Positions 17,217 to 25,962 of a DNA stretch of 64,000 bases are shown here, piece by piece. Under the pieces are notes generated by a model. It was not told the DNA's origin. It worked only from the letters and a program-made list of their open reading frames with translations, and made no database searches. This stretch comes from WLMZ01 sp031410915. Its GTDB lineage: Bacteria > Actinomycetota > Acidimicrobiia > Acidimicrobiales > Ilumatobacteraceae. Each line of letters opens with the position of its first letter. Position 1 is the first letter of the stretch. The DNA is taken from positions 1 to 64,000 of the forward strand of contig JANNZY010000044.1 of the NCBI GenBank assembly GCA_031410915.1, in the 5' to 3' direction. The position numbers and the translations under genes were made by a program.

Positions 17217-18317
17217 TCATGCTGGCGCGAACTGGTTGGCGGGCCGTCCCAGGCCGAACAGGCCGCGCAGTGTGGGGCTTTCGTAGGCGGTGCGGAACAG
17301 GCCGCGTGTTTGCAGTGCCGGCACGACCGTGTCGACGAACTGCGTGATGGTGTGTGGTGTCAGCGCTGGTCGCACGAGGAAGCCATCGACGACACCCGCT
17401 GCGGACCACGCCGCAGCGAGGTCGACGAAGTCTTGCGCGGTGCCGACGAAGTCCAACGCGCCCGGCGACGACGCAGCAACACCGTCGAGCCGTGCCCGCG
17501 TCGCCATGGCCGCCGCCGTCGTCTCACCGAGGAGGACGTCGATCGATGCGAGCACGGTCGCGTCGCTCACGGCCCGAACCTGCTCGCGCACGGCGAGCGC
17601 GGCATCCAGGTCGGCGACGTGGACCACGATCACGTCGGCGTGGGCGATGCCCAGCCCGAGACCGTGTTGATCACGCGCCTCGACCACCACGAGCGCCTGG
17701 CCCTGCGGCGATCGCGGCGTGATCGACGGACCACGCACGCTGAAGAAACGGCCCTCGAAGTTGGTGTAGTGCACCTTGTCGCGGTCGAGGTAGCGGCCGG
17801 TGGGCACATCACGGATGACGGCGTCGTCCTCCCAGCTGTCCCACAGTTGCCCGACGACGTCGATCGCTTCTGCGGCCTCGGCATACAGGTCGTCGAGCGG
17901 CGCCGGCGAGCGGCGGCCGAAGTGGCGGGCTTCGGCCTCAGTGATCGAGATGTCCACCATCCAGCCGGCCCGACCGAGGCTCACGAAGTCCAGCGTGGCG
18001 ATGTTCTTGGAGACGTGGAACGGCTCGGTGTGAGTGGTGGTCACCGTCGGCACGAGCCCGATCGACGTCGTGACCGGTGCAACGCGGGCCAGCGCTAGCA
18101 GAGCGTCGAGACGGCCGCGCACGTGGGCCTCGCCGTCGCGTTGCAGGTCGAACGAGTCGCTGAGCGTGACGAAGTCGAGCAGGCCTCGCTCGGCCTCGCA
18201 GGCCAGCGCGACAAGGCGGTCGGCGCCGAACAGGTTCGCGGCGTTGGCGTCCGGCTCGCGCCACGCCGCCGGATGCTGTCCCGCTCCGTCGAGGCTGATG
18301 CCGATGTGCAGTGTCAT
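17217..18317 (-). CDS. Luciferase-like (LLM) flavin-dependent oxidoreductase
   Basis: The 366-residue protein is a second luciferase-like monooxygenase, shorter than its NtaA-type neighbour. It shows LLDFVTLSDSFD, THTEPFHVSKNIATLDFVSLGRAGWMVDIS and a later RSPQGQALVVVEA. These parallel the neighbour closely, so the two may be subunits or sequential enzymes. The start ATG overlaps the TGA of the upstream FAD protein gene (ATGA, 18314-18317), showing translational coupling. The open frame runs further upstream, but those codons lie antiparallel to nothing useful and only mirror the FAD gene in another frame. Confidence 0.92.
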   Translation of the reverse strand: MTLHIGISLDGAGQHPAAWREPDANAANLFGADRLVALACEAERGLLDFVTLSDSFDLQRDGEAHVRGRLDALLALARVAPVTTSIGLVPTVTTTHTEPFHVSKNIATLDFVSLGRAGWMVDISITEAEARHFGRRSPAPLDDLYAEAAEAIDVVGQLWDSWEDDAVIRDVPTGRYLDRDKVHYTNFEGRFFSVRGPSITPRSPQGQALVVVEARDQHGLGLGIAHADVIVVHVADLDAALAVREQVRAVSDATVLASIDVLLGETTAAAMATRARLDGVAASSPGALDFVGTAQDFVDLAAAWSAAGVVDGFLVRPALTPHTITQFVDTVVPALQTRGLFRTAYESPTLRGLFGLGRPANQFAPA

Positions 18318-20263
18318 GCCGGTGCTCCGGTCGTGTCGGGGCCGCGGCCCACCGCGACGGTATCGCCACCGGCCAACACGTCGAGCACCGCTCGGGCGCA
18401 CGCGTCGTTGTGGCGCAGTGCGAGCGCGTTCGTGTGTGGCCGTACGAAGGCGGGGGCCTTCGATGTGCTGTGCGGTCCCACCGCGAACAGCCGCGGATGC
18501 CGCCCGCCGTCGCGGTCCAGGACTCGCTGGTCCGGATACGACACGCGGATCTGGCCGGTGGTGACCGGTGTGCCATCGGGCTCGCGCAGACTCAACTCGC
18601 TGATCACACCGCGAGCGGCCAATGCCTGCACGAGCGCGCTGGTCGAGCCGTGAACCGACGGACCGGGCAGTCGCGCGTCCATCAACGCCCGGGCGGTCAC
18701 GGTTGCCGGACTCGACGCGCTTGCGGCCACGAACGCGCCCGCTTCCTCGTCGCAGCGCACCCACGCCTCCGCACCCATGAACGTGACGATGCCGGCTTCG
18801 GACAGCGCGAGCAGCTCGTGCATCCGCTGCGGCGGCGGACCGCTGGCGTAGTAGCTGAAGAACCCAAACCACCAGTCGTCGAAGTCCTGCACCCGCGATT
18901 TCGCCGACATCTTCGGCGAGCCGAGAACGAACGGCAAGTTCGCGAACACGGCCAGGAACGCGTTGAACGCGCCGAGGTCTGCGCTGAAGTGCGGATCGGC
19001 TCGGCGAGCGATGTCGGCGCGGACGTGATCGCGTAGGTGTCGCTGCAGCGACTCGACATCGTCGAAGCGAAGACCCGCGAGTGGACGGTCGAGGCCGTCG
19101 AAGTCGACACGATCCTCGATCGCCGGCACGAATGCGGCGACGACGTCGTCCCACTCCGGCGTACCCCAGTCGACCGCCTCCAGAGCGAGGTCGAAGTCCG
19201 CCCACTCGCCGGCGACGCGACCCTCGTGCCCGAGCGCGAGCTCGTGGTACGCAGCCCAGGCGACTTCCTTCGCGATCAGCGGCCAGGCGTTGGCGCGGAA
19301 ATCGACCACGTCGTGCGCGCCGAGCATCGCCTCGATGTTGTCGCGGGTGAAGAAGCGCAGCGCCGTCGGCCGCGTCCCACCCAACTCGTAGGTCAGCTTC
19401 GTGCGGTACGGCACGCCACGGCGCGAGCCGATGTGGAAGCGGGGCTCCTCGCCGGACGGCTCGTAGCGCAGCGTTCCATCGCCGCGCGGCGCGAAGCGAC
19501 CGCCGCGACCCTCGGTCAGCAACACGAGGAGGTCGACGAACCCGAGGCCGAACCCACGCACGATCACGTCCTCGCCGGCGTGGAAGATGGACAGGTCGGC
19601 CTCCGTACCGTAGGCGGGCGGCAGGTACGCCAGCCCGCAACGGGCGGCGAACTCGGCGACGCCGGCGGATTCTCCCGCGGGCTCGACATCGAGGTGGCCG
19701 AGCGTCATCACAACCGCGTCGGCCGCGAATGATCCACCGTCATCGAGTTCGACACGCTGCGTGCCGCCGACCGCGTCGCCGGCCCCGACCACGTCCACCG
19801 CGCTGGCCGCGTGTTCGACGACGCGCACGGTTCCGGCTGCGGCGGCATCGGCGAGAACTCGCCGAAACGCCCAGGCGAGGTACTCGCCACCGAGGCGACG
19901 GGTCGGGAACGTGATCGGCACGAGCGCGTCGGCTTCGAGCCGCAGCTCGTCATCGGCCAACTCGTCGCGCGGCACGATGGCCACCCATTCGGCGAGCGAC
20001 GGGCCGGGGCAGATCGGACCGCTGCACGTAACCGTGTCGTCGGTGAACAGCGTGACGTCACACGCCATCGAGTTCAGTCGCAGCAGCGGCGACTGGTCAT
20101 GGCGCCAGACCTTGCCCCCACCCGGCGGATACGGGTCGACCAGATGCACGATCAACCTGTCGCCGCCCCCGTCGTGCGCGGCAATGTGGTTGGCGACGAT
20201 GCGTTCCAGTACCTCGATGCCACGCGGCCCGGCACCGATGATTGCGACGCTCACATCTGTCAT
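18314..20263 (-). CDS. FAD/NAD(P)-binding protein (COG4529 type)
   Basis: This large flavoprotein (649 residues) has an N-terminal FAD motif, VAIIGAGPRGIEVLERI, with DPYPPGGGKVWR and LLRLNSMACDVTLF typical of FAD_NAD_binding_9. Later come GEDVIVRGFGLGFVDL and a C-terminal LFAVGPHSTSKAPAFVRP phrase. Such proteins often neighbour NtaA-type monooxygenases, and may supply electrons or oxidise the substrate. It is the first gene of the operon 20263-15797. ATG 20263 has GGAG four bases upstream and a full promoter with -35 TTGACT; an earlier in-frame start at 20281 would overlap that promoter. Confidence 0.9.
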   Translation of the reverse strand: MTDVSVAIIGAGPRGIEVLERIVANHIAAHDGGGDRLIVHLVDPYPPGGGKVWRHDQSPLLRLNSMACDVTLFTDDTVTCSGPICPGPSLAEWVAIVPRDELADDELRLEADALVPITFPTRRLGGEYLAWAFRRVLADAAAAGTVRVVEHAASAVDVVGAGDAVGGTQRVELDDGGSFAADAVVMTLGHLDVEPAGESAGVAEFAARCGLAYLPPAYGTEADLSIFHAGEDVIVRGFGLGFVDLLVLLTEGRGGRFAPRGDGTLRYEPSGEEPRFHIGSRRGVPYRTKLTYELGGTRPTALRFFTRDNIEAMLGAHDVVDFRANAWPLIAKEVAWAAYHELALGHEGRVAGEWADFDLALEAVDWGTPEWDDVVAAFVPAIEDRVDFDGLDRPLAGLRFDDVESLQRHLRDHVRADIARRADPHFSADLGAFNAFLAVFANLPFVLGSPKMSAKSRVQDFDDWWFGFFSYYASGPPPQRMHELLALSEAGIVTFMGAEAWVRCDEEAGAFVAASASSPATVTARALMDARLPGPSVHGSTSALVQALAARGVISELSLREPDGTPVTTGQIRVSYPDQRVLDRDGGRHPRLFAVGPHSTSKAPAFVRPHTNALALRHNDACARAVLDVLAGGDTVAVGRGPDTTGAPA

Positions 20264-20271
20264 TGCGCTCC

Positions 20272-20300
20272 ATCCTGGCAAAGTTGACCAGTTCAGTCAA
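20272..20300 (-). promoter_or_regulatory. Promoter of the flavin monooxygenase operon
   Basis: On the minus strand, -35 TTGACT (20300-20295), a 17-bp spacer and -10 CAGGAT (20277-20272) precede the FAD protein start at 20263. The -35 lies inside an inverted repeat, so repression is likely. Confidence 0.5.
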
Positions 20301-20301
20301 C
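20283..20301. promoter_or_regulatory. Palindromic operator GTTGAC-N7-GTCAAC
   Basis: Perfect 6-bp arms separated by seven bases lie between the divergent FAD protein and VOC genes. The size and position resemble operators of TetR or MarR regulators. The site covers the -35 of the minus-strand promoter. No such regulator gene is adjacent. Confidence 0.5.
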
Positions 20302-20315
20302 AATGAGATGCCCCG

Positions 20316-20321
20316 TATCGT
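20316..20321 (+). promoter_or_regulatory. Candidate -10 element TATCGT for the VOC gene
   Basis: TATCGT is followed by six bases and ATG 20328, the recurring leaderless spacing. Confidence 0.45.
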
Positions 20322-20327
20322 TCCCGC

Positions 20328-20714
20328 ATGGACTCAATTCCTCAGCAGTTCCTGACGGTCGCGCCCGTGCTGCCCGTCGCCGATCTCGACCGGGCGCTGG
20401 CTCATTACGCGGAGCTCGGGTTCGAGACATCCGAGTCCGAGCTCGGCGGCTACGGATTCGCCAAGCGTGACGACGTGTGGTTGCACCTGGTGGCCGTCGC
20501 CGGCATGGACCCTGACGACGAGGGCGTGTCCTGTTACATCTACGTCGCCGACGCCGACGCGTTGCACGCCGAGTGGAAGGCCGGACATGCCCTCGGCGTG
20601 CTGATGCCCCCGAACGACACCGACTACGGCCTGCGTGAGTTCGCACACATCGACCAGGACGGCAACCTGCTGCGTGTCGGTTCGTGGATCACGACCATCG
20701 ACGACATCCAGTAG
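20328..20714 (+). CDS. VOC-superfamily protein (bleomycin-resistance/glyoxalase fold)
   Basis: A single vicinal-oxygen-chelate domain of 128 residues. It opens VAPVLPVADLDRALAHYAELGF and ends DYGLREFAHIDQDGNLLRVG, the hallmark of bleomycin-binding-like VOC proteins. Such proteins either bind a drug or open an aromatic or epoxide ring using a metal. This one resembles the small antibiotic-binding type, but that function cannot be set from sequence. It is divergent from the flavin monooxygenase operon and shares its operator region, so it could be co-regulated. Confidence 0.9.
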   Translation: MDSIPQQFLTVAPVLPVADLDRALAHYAELGFETSESELGGYGFAKRDDVWLHLVAVAGMDPDDEGVSCYIYVADADALHAEWKAGHALGVLMPPNDTDYGLREFAHIDQDGNLLRVGSWITTIDDIQ

Positions 20715-20919
20715 CCGAACGGGCGCGGACGAACTTTTTTCGGGGTCCAGGTTTATCCGGCTCCGATCGACGGGTACCCCAACCGCATGTGTGCAGGCGG
20801 CTGTTCCCCACCGCCTGCCGTGTCCAGCGCGATCGAGCCTCGCCGGACAATCGGTGCTGGTGCCCGTCGCCCTCTCCCATCCAGGGCGGCGGGTGCCAGC
20901 TTCGACCTCCTCGACGTCG
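20715..20919. other. Intergenic region between convergent VOC and fumC genes
   Basis: About 205 bp with no credible gene. A run of six T's follows GAAC near 20743, but no clear stem precedes it, so I do not call a terminator. Confidence 0.4.
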
Positions 20920-22275
20920 TCAATCCGACGACTCGCGGTTGCCTCGGGCAACGGCGACAGGGTCGAGCAGGTCTGAAGCAAGCTTGGGATCGATGCGTCC
21001 GTCCTCGCGGACGACATCGATCAAGGACCGTCGCCCGGCGACCGCGGTCTTGACGATGCGGGCGACGGCGTCGTAGCCGAGGGTGTCATTGAGCCCGGTC
21101 GCCAACGCCGGCGTGGACTCGGCGTAGAGCCGGCAGCGGTCGACATCGGCGTCGAGCCCGTCGACGCACTTCTCGGCGAAGAGCGTGCTCGCCCGAGCCA
21201 GCAGCGTGATCGAGTTGACGATGTTGGCGGCAATGACCGGCTGGTACGTGTTCAGCTCGAACGAGCCCTGCGAGCCGGCGAACGCGACCACCGCGTCGTT
21301 GCCGAAGACCTGCGCACACACCTGAGCCACGGTTTCGCACATGACGGGGTTCACCTTGCCGGGCATGATCGACGACCCGGCCTGCAGCTCGGGGATCTGT
21401 AGCTCGCCGAGCCCGGTGGCCGGACCGGAACCCATCCAGCGGACGTCATTCGCGATCTTGAGCAGGGCGACAGCCAGCGTGCGCAGGTGCGACGAGGCCT
21501 CGACGATGCCGTCACGTGCTGCCTGCGCGGCGAAGCGGTTCGGCGCGATCGACACGTCGATGCCATAACGGCCGGCCAGGCGGGACACGACGTGGGCACC
21601 GAACTCTGGTGGCGCATTGAGTCCGTTGCCGACCGCGGTGCCGCCGAGCGGGACACGTCCGATGCGCGGCATCGCGGATTCGATCCGCTCGATCGCCTCC
21701 TCGATCTGTGCCGCGTAACCGTCGAACTCGTCGCCGAGGAAGATCGGTACGGCATCCATCAGGTGCGTGCGTCCGGCCTTCACGACCTCGGCGAATCGTG
21801 ACCCGGCACCGGCGAGCGACGCGCGCAGCTGCGCCAGGGCCGGGAGCAACTCGTGCGCGATCGCGACCACGGCGGCCACGGTGACGGCTGTCGGGAACGT
21901 GTCGTTGGAGGACTGCGACTCGTTGACATCGTCGTTGGGATGCACGGCGAGCCCGGTTGCGGTCGACGCGAGGTTGGCGACCACTTCGTTGACGTTCATG
22001 TTCGTGCTCGTGCCCGAGCCGGTCTGGAAGACGTCGATCAGGAACTGGTCATCGTGATCGCCGCGCTCGATTGCGTTCGCCGCGTCGACGATCGCGTCGT
22101 AGCGCCGCCGGTTCTCGGTGGACAGGTCGCGCTGTGCCGCCGCGTTGACGACGGCCGCTTCGGCCTTGAGCGCGGCCAGGGCATGCACCACCGCGAGCGG
22201 CACCGGCCGGCCGGACACCGTGAAGTTGGCGAGGGCGAGGTCTGTTTGATGGCCCCAGAGTCGGTCGGCGTTCAT
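20920..22275 (-). CDS. fumC: Class II fumarate hydratase
   Basis: The 451-residue enzyme interconverts fumarate and malate in the TCA cycle. The superfamily signature GSSIMPGKVNPV is present, with QTGSGTSTNMNVNEV, the active-site region HPNDDVNESQSSNDTFPTA and the GRTHLMDAVP loop. Length is normal. I chose ATG 22275, where MNADRLWGHQTDLAL begins the family N-terminus. Codons upstream in frame only encode a Pro/Asp-rich extension overlapping the previous gene. The start shares one base with the stop of the dienelactone hydrolase gene (TGATG), so the two are coupled, an unusual partner for fumarase. Confidence 0.96.
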   Translation of the reverse strand: MNADRLWGHQTDLALANFTVSGRPVPLAVVHALAALKAEAAVVNAAAQRDLSTENRRRYDAIVDAANAIERGDHDDQFLIDVFQTGSGTSTNMNVNEVVANLASTATGLAVHPNDDVNESQSSNDTFPTAVTVAAVVAIAHELLPALAQLRASLAGAGSRFAEVVKAGRTHLMDAVPIFLGDEFDGYAAQIEEAIERIESAMPRIGRVPLGGTAVGNGLNAPPEFGAHVVSRLAGRYGIDVSIAPNRFAAQAARDGIVEASSHLRTLAVALLKIANDVRWMGSGPATGLGELQIPELQAGSSIMPGKVNPVMCETVAQVCAQVFGNDAVVAFAGSQGSFELNTYQPVIAANIVNSITLLARASTLFAEKCVDGLDADVDRCRLYAESTPALATGLNDTLGYDAVARIVKTAVAGRRSLIDVVREDGRIDPKLASDLLDPVAVARGNRESSD

Positions 22276-22997
22276 CACGGCGTGGACGCGGTTTGGATCT
22301 GGGTCTGGGTCTGGTCGAGGAGGTAGCGGTCGAACCACTCGAGCATGCGTTGCCAGGCGTCGGTTGCCGCGTCGGCGTTGTAGCTGGCCCGCACGTCACA
22401 GTTGAAGCCGTGCTCGGCTTCGGCGTAGCGCACGACTTCGGTGGCGACGCCGGCGGTCGCTGCGGCGGATCGCAACGCCTCGACGTCGTCCACGGGGATG
22501 CCTGTGTCGAGGTCGCCGTACAGGCCGAGCCACGGCGCGCCGAGACCGGGCGCAGCGTCGACCAGCGATGGCAGGCCGAAGCGACCCGTTGTCACCCCGC
22601 CGCCATAAAACGTGACGGCAGCTCCGAGCGGGCGCTTGACCGCCGTGATCATCGCGATCGTGCCCCCCATGCAGAACCCGACGATGCCGGTGGACGCAGG
22701 CTTGATGCCGGTCCGGTCGAGGTGGTCGAACGCTGCGGCGAGGTCCTCGTCGATCGACTCGGCGCTCACTGCGGTGAAGTGCGGAGCGACCTTGCTGAAG
22801 TCGTCGTAGCCGAGTTTCGGGTCGCCCGTGCGATGGAACAGGTGCGGCGCGACCGCGAGGTAGCCGGCGTCGGCAATGCGACGACAGACGCTCTCGATGT
22901 GGTCGTTGACGCCGAATGCCTCCTGCACCACCACGATGGCGCCGCGTGCTTGGGCCGGAGGTTGGTGAACGGACAGCGGCGTCGCGGAGGTGCTCAT
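22275..22997 (-). CDS. Dienelactone-hydrolase-family protein
   Basis: This 240-residue alpha/beta hydrolase has the Cys-type nucleophile elbow GFC109MGG, the conserved Glu in VVVQEAFGVN (E26), and Asp and His in YGDLDTGIP and AEHGFNCD. These are the triad and partner residues of dienelactone hydrolase. The classic enzyme opens dienelactones in chloroaromatic breakdown, but most homologues have unknown substrates. No chlorocatechol genes are nearby. A TAACGT element seven bases upstream of ATG 22997 suggests a leaderless mRNA that also carries fumC. Confidence 0.92.
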   Translation of the reverse strand: MSTSATPLSVHQPPAQARGAIVVVQEAFGVNDHIESVCRRIADAGYLAVAPHLFHRTGDPKLGYDDFSKVAPHFTAVSAESIDEDLAAAFDHLDRTGIKPASTGIVGFCMGGTIAMITAVKRPLGAAVTFYGGGVTTGRFGLPSLVDAAPGLGAPWLGLYGDLDTGIPVDDVEALRSAAATAGVATEVVRYAEAEHGFNCDVRASYNADAATDAWQRMLEWFDRYLLDQTQTQIQTASTP

Positions 22998-23004
22998 CCG
23001 GCCG

Positions 23005-23010
23005 ACGTTA
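23005..23010 (-). promoter_or_regulatory. Candidate -10 element TAACGT for the DLH-fumC operon
   Basis: On the minus strand TAACGT is followed by seven bases and ATG 22997. Confidence 0.4.
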
Positions 23011-23027
23011 CTGCCGTCGCCCCGATG

Positions 23028-23672
23028 TCAGCTGAGCTGGAAGACGCGTTGGAAGCGGCCCAAAGCGTCGTTCGGGCCGGTGACGCGCAGGCGATCCGAG
23101 GCGATTGCCTCGCGCACGGTCAGCCGTCCCTGACGGATGTCGATCCACGTCGCTGCCGACGCGTCCAGCTCGAGGTCGGGCGTCGCATGTGCCGCGCCAC
23201 CGCCGCGAACAGACGAGAGCACGAACTGCTTGCCGTCGATGCGCAGCAGGTAGCGCTCGTCGATGCCGAGCGCGGCGACCCGGTCGTAGAACGCCGAGAT
23301 CGCTGCGTTGGCGGCCGTCCACGGGCGCACCGGCTCGTCCGCGCTCGGCGCTTCCAGTAGGGGCATGCCCCAGCGGGCCAGCGCGCGCAGCACGGGCACG
23401 ACCGATCGGCCGCGCTCGGTGCTCGTGTACACGGTTCGCGCGGCCGGGGGCGGCAGTTCCTTGACGTCGGCCAGGCCCTGATCGACCAGCGTTCGCAGTC
23501 GCTGGGTGAGCACCGTTGGTGCGATACCGGGCAGGTGGTCGCGCAGATCGGTGAAGCGCTGGTCGCCCATCGACAGCTCACGCAGGATGAGCAGCGTCCA
23601 ACGGTCGCCGAGCACGTCGAGGGCGCGGGCGATCGGGCAGTACTGCTCGTCGTATCGAACTGTGGCGGGCAT
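23028..23672 (-). CDS. HxlR-family regulator with C-terminal SCP2-like domain
   Basis: The 214-residue protein starts with an HxlR winged helix (about 5-105): C12PIARALDVLGDRWTLLILREL, then RFTDLRDHLPGIAPTVLTQRL. The second half (about 125-214) looks like an SCP2/sterol-carrier-like ligand domain (LDASAATWIDIRQGRLTVREA). HxlR proteins often respond to electrophiles or redox through the N-terminal Cys. The added domain suggests binding of a hydrophobic ligand. GAGGGAGAA precedes ATG 23672. It is divergent from an MFS exporter gene, the usual layout for a local drug-efflux repressor. Confidence 0.9.
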   Translation of the reverse strand: MPATVRYDEQYCPIARALDVLGDRWTLLILRELSMGDQRFTDLRDHLPGIAPTVLTQRLRTLVDQGLADVKELPPPAARTVYTSTERGRSVVPVLRALARWGMPLLEAPSADEPVRPWTAANAAISAFYDRVAALGIDERYLLRIDGKQFVLSSVRGGGAAHATPDLELDASAATWIDIRQGRLTVREAIASDRLRVTGPNDALGRFQRVFQLS

Positions 23673-23713
23673 GTCAGATTCTCCCTCTCAGCATCACATT
23701 TTTCTCACGAGGC

Positions 23714-23757
23714 TTGACTTGTTTGTTCGTAGCGATTAGTAGTTTAAGACTATCAAA
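23714..23757 (+). promoter_or_regulatory. AT-rich promoter/operator region of the MFS exporter
   Basis: TTGACT at 23714-23719 and a weak TAGTAG 17 bp later form a promoter for the exporter. Overlapping it, TTAGTAGT (23736-23743) and ACTATCAA (23749-23756) make an imperfect inverted repeat around TTAAG. This AT-rich patch stands out in a GC-rich genome and is a good HxlR operator candidate. Confidence 0.45.
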
Positions 23758-23789
23758 CCTGATCCGTCAAGCCGCGAAGGACATCTCAC

Positions 23790-25187
23790 ATGACCGACAC
23801 GCTCGCTCCCCCGCCGAGCACCACCGCCCGCAGCCCGTGGGTGGTGCTGACCTCGACCAGCCTCGCCGTCTTCGCCGTGTTCTTGGACACGACGATCCTG
23901 TTCGTCGCGTTCCCGTCGATCAGCGCCGACTTCGCCAAGGCGCAGCCGTCGACGCTGTCGTGGGTCTTGAACGCGTACACGATCGCATTCGCCGCGCTGC
24001 TGATCCCGTTCGGCCGACTGGCGGACCGGATCGGGCGGCGGCGCACGTTCCTGGCCGCCGTGATCGTGTTCACCGTGGCATCGATGCTGTGTGGTGTCGC
24101 ACCGAACGTCGGGATCCTGATCCTGGCCCGGATCGTGCAGGCCATCGGCGCCGCAGCACTGGTCCCCGCGTCGTTGGCGCTCGTGCTGCAGACCTTCCCC
24201 CGCGAGAAGATCCCGGTCGCCGTCGCCATCTGGGGTGCCATCGGGGCCGTGGCCGGCGCTGCCGGGCCGACGCTCGGGGCGCTCGTGGTCGAGCACTTCG
24301 ATTGGCGGTGGGCGTTCTTCATCAACCTGCCCGTCGGCATCGTCAGCTTCTTCCTCGGTCGGCGCGTCCTGCCCGAAGGCAAAGAGGCCAACCCGGGCCG
24401 GCTGCCCGATCCGGCCGGCGTCGCGCTGCTCGCCGGCGGACTCGCGCTCGCCGCGTACGGCATCGTGCAGACCGACGACTGGGGCTGGGGCAGTGGCCGC
24501 TTCGCGACGACCATGCTCGTCGCCGCGGGGTTGATCGCAGTGTTCGTGTGGCGCTGCTCGCGGGTGGACAACCCGTTGCTCGACCTCGGCCTGTTCCGCG
24601 CCAACAACTTCCGTTGGGCGAACGGCGCGCTGCTCGTCTTCTCGATCGGATTCAACGCGATGTTCCTCGGCAACGTGCTGTTCCTGACGCGGGTGTGGGG
24701 CTACTCCATCATCCGCGCCGGCCTGGCCATCTCGGTCGGCCCACTGATCGTGGCTGCGACCGCGCCGTTCTTCGGCAAGCTCGCCGGGCGCATCGGGCAG
24801 CGTCGCCTGCTCCTGCCCGGTGGCCTGATGTGGGCCGCCGGCGGCGCCGTCGTGATCGCCCGTGCGTCGGCCACGCCCGACTACCTCGGTGTCTACCTAC
24901 CGGCCATCGTGTGCACCGGCTTCGGCGTCGCGCTGTGCCTGCCGCAGCTGTCGTCCGCAGCGGTGCAGGGCCTGCCGCCGGACCGCTTCGGGTCCGGATC
25001 CGCTGTCAGCCAAGCGATCCGCAACCTCGGCGCGACATTCGGTGTCGCGCTGACCGTCGCGTTAACCGCCGGCCGAGTCGGTGCCGACGATGCGCTCGAC
25101 GGCTTTCATCAGGTATGGGCGCTTCTGATCGCGAGCGGTTTGCTCGTGACGCTGCTGTCCACTCGCCTGCGGCGCGCTGCTGTCTGA
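23790..25187 (+). CDS. MFS multidrug exporter, DHA2 (14-TM) type
   Basis: The 465-residue transporter has about 14 hydrophobic helices. It carries the major facilitator motifs DTTILFVAFPSI, GRLADRIGRRRTFLAA (motif A between helices 2 and 3) and the DHA2 motif C, IGAVAGAAGPTLGALVVEHFDWRWAFFINLP. DHA2 members use the proton gradient to export drugs and cationic toxins. GAAGGA lies eight bases before ATG 23790. The divergent HxlR gene is its probable regulator. Confidence 0.93.
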   Translation: MTDTLAPPPSTTARSPWVVLTSTSLAVFAVFLDTTILFVAFPSISADFAKAQPSTLSWVLNAYTIAFAALLIPFGRLADRIGRRRTFLAAVIVFTVASMLCGVAPNVGILILARIVQAIGAAALVPASLALVLQTFPREKIPVAVAIWGAIGAVAGAAGPTLGALVVEHFDWRWAFFINLPVGIVSFFLGRRVLPEGKEANPGRLPDPAGVALLAGGLALAAYGIVQTDDWGWGSGRFATTMLVAAGLIAVFVWRCSRVDNPLLDLGLFRANNFRWANGALLVFSIGFNAMFLGNVLFLTRVWGYSIIRAGLAISVGPLIVAATAPFFGKLAGRIGQRRLLLPGGLMWAAGGAVVIARASATPDYLGVYLPAIVCTGFGVALCLPQLSSAAVQGLPPDRFGSGSAVSQAIRNLGATFGVALTVALTAGRVGADDALDGFHQVWALLIASGLLVTLLSTRLRRAAV

Positions 25188-25209
25188 CGTCGCCGGCCGG
25201 CGGGTACGG

Positions 25210-25962
25210 GTGGGCGTGAACGATCTCACCCTCGCCCCGACCCACAGATCTCACGATGCCCACGGCTGGATGCGCGAGACGTGGCCGATCCACAAGCGCC
25301 AGACCATCGGGCTCGTCGGCGCATGGGTGGTTTTGTCCGCGATCTGGATCGGACTCGGCGAATTGCTCACTCACACGCTGTCCAACAGCGGCATCACCCG
25401 CACCGACGAACGCGTCAGCCGCTGGTTCGAGGCTCGCCGCACCGACCGCGGTGACCTGTTGTCCCAGATCGGGTCGCACCTCGCCGAGACGTGGGTCAAG
25501 ATCCTGGTCACTGCGATCATCTGCATCGTGATGATGCGGATGTGGCGGCGGTGGTACGAGGCTGCCGTCGTGGCGGTCACGTTGATCCTGGAGGCGATCA
25601 CGTTCGTGACGATCACGTTCGTGGTCGGCCGGCCACGCCCGACCGTCAGCCGCCTGGACACATCTCCGGTCGGGTCCAGCTTTCCCTCCGGGCACGTCGC
25701 GGCGGCGATGGCATACGGCGCGATCGCCGTCGTCGTGTTCTGGCACACCCGCAATCGCATCGCCCGAACGCTCGCCGTGCTGCTGACCGCGATCATCCCG
25801 ATCATCGTCGGCGTCTCGCGGATCTACCGAGGCATGCACTACCTGAGCGACGTCGTGGCCGGCGCGCTGCTCGGTGCAGTGTGCGTGATCGTGACGTTGC
25901 GGATCATGCGGACCTCGCCCGAGACCCCGCCGCAGGCCTCGCTGGAATCAGCCGACGCGTAG
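25210..25962 (+). CDS. PAP2-family membrane phosphatase (first of three)
   Basis: The 250-residue protein has five or six membrane helices and the three-part PAP2 phosphatase signature: VVGRPRP (Lys of motif 1 replaced by Val), P159SGH162, and S203-R204-IYRGMHYLSD with H210. Members remove phosphate from phosphatidate, undecaprenyl pyrophosphate or similar lipids on the outer membrane face. The Lys change affects one phosphate-contact residue. The start is GTG 25210; GTG 25216 is also possible. It follows the MFS exporter by 22 bp, and its last 15 bp overlap the convergent PP2C gene. Confidence 0.9.
   Translation: MGVNDLTLAPTHRSHDAHGWMRETWPIHKRQTIGLVGAWVVLSAIWIGLGELLTHTLSNSGITRTDERVSRWFEARRTDRGDLLSQIGSHLAETWVKILVTAIICIVMMRMWRRWYEAAVVAVTLILEAITFVTITFVVGRPRPTVSRLDTSPVGSSFPSGHVAAAMAYGAIAVVVFWHTRNRIARTLAVLLTAIIPIIVGVSRIYRGMHYLSDVVAGALLGAVCVIVTLRIMRTSPETPPQASLESADA

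Noticed and set aside
18318..19640. Upstream extension of the LLM oxidoreductase frame to 807 codons
   Set aside because: The extension is Arg-rich, overlaps the FAD protein gene in another frame, and the ATGA overlap at 18314-18317 gives a natural start.
20735..20760. A rho-independent terminator after the VOC gene (T run near 20743)
   Set aside because: No G/C-rich stem lies immediately before the T run.
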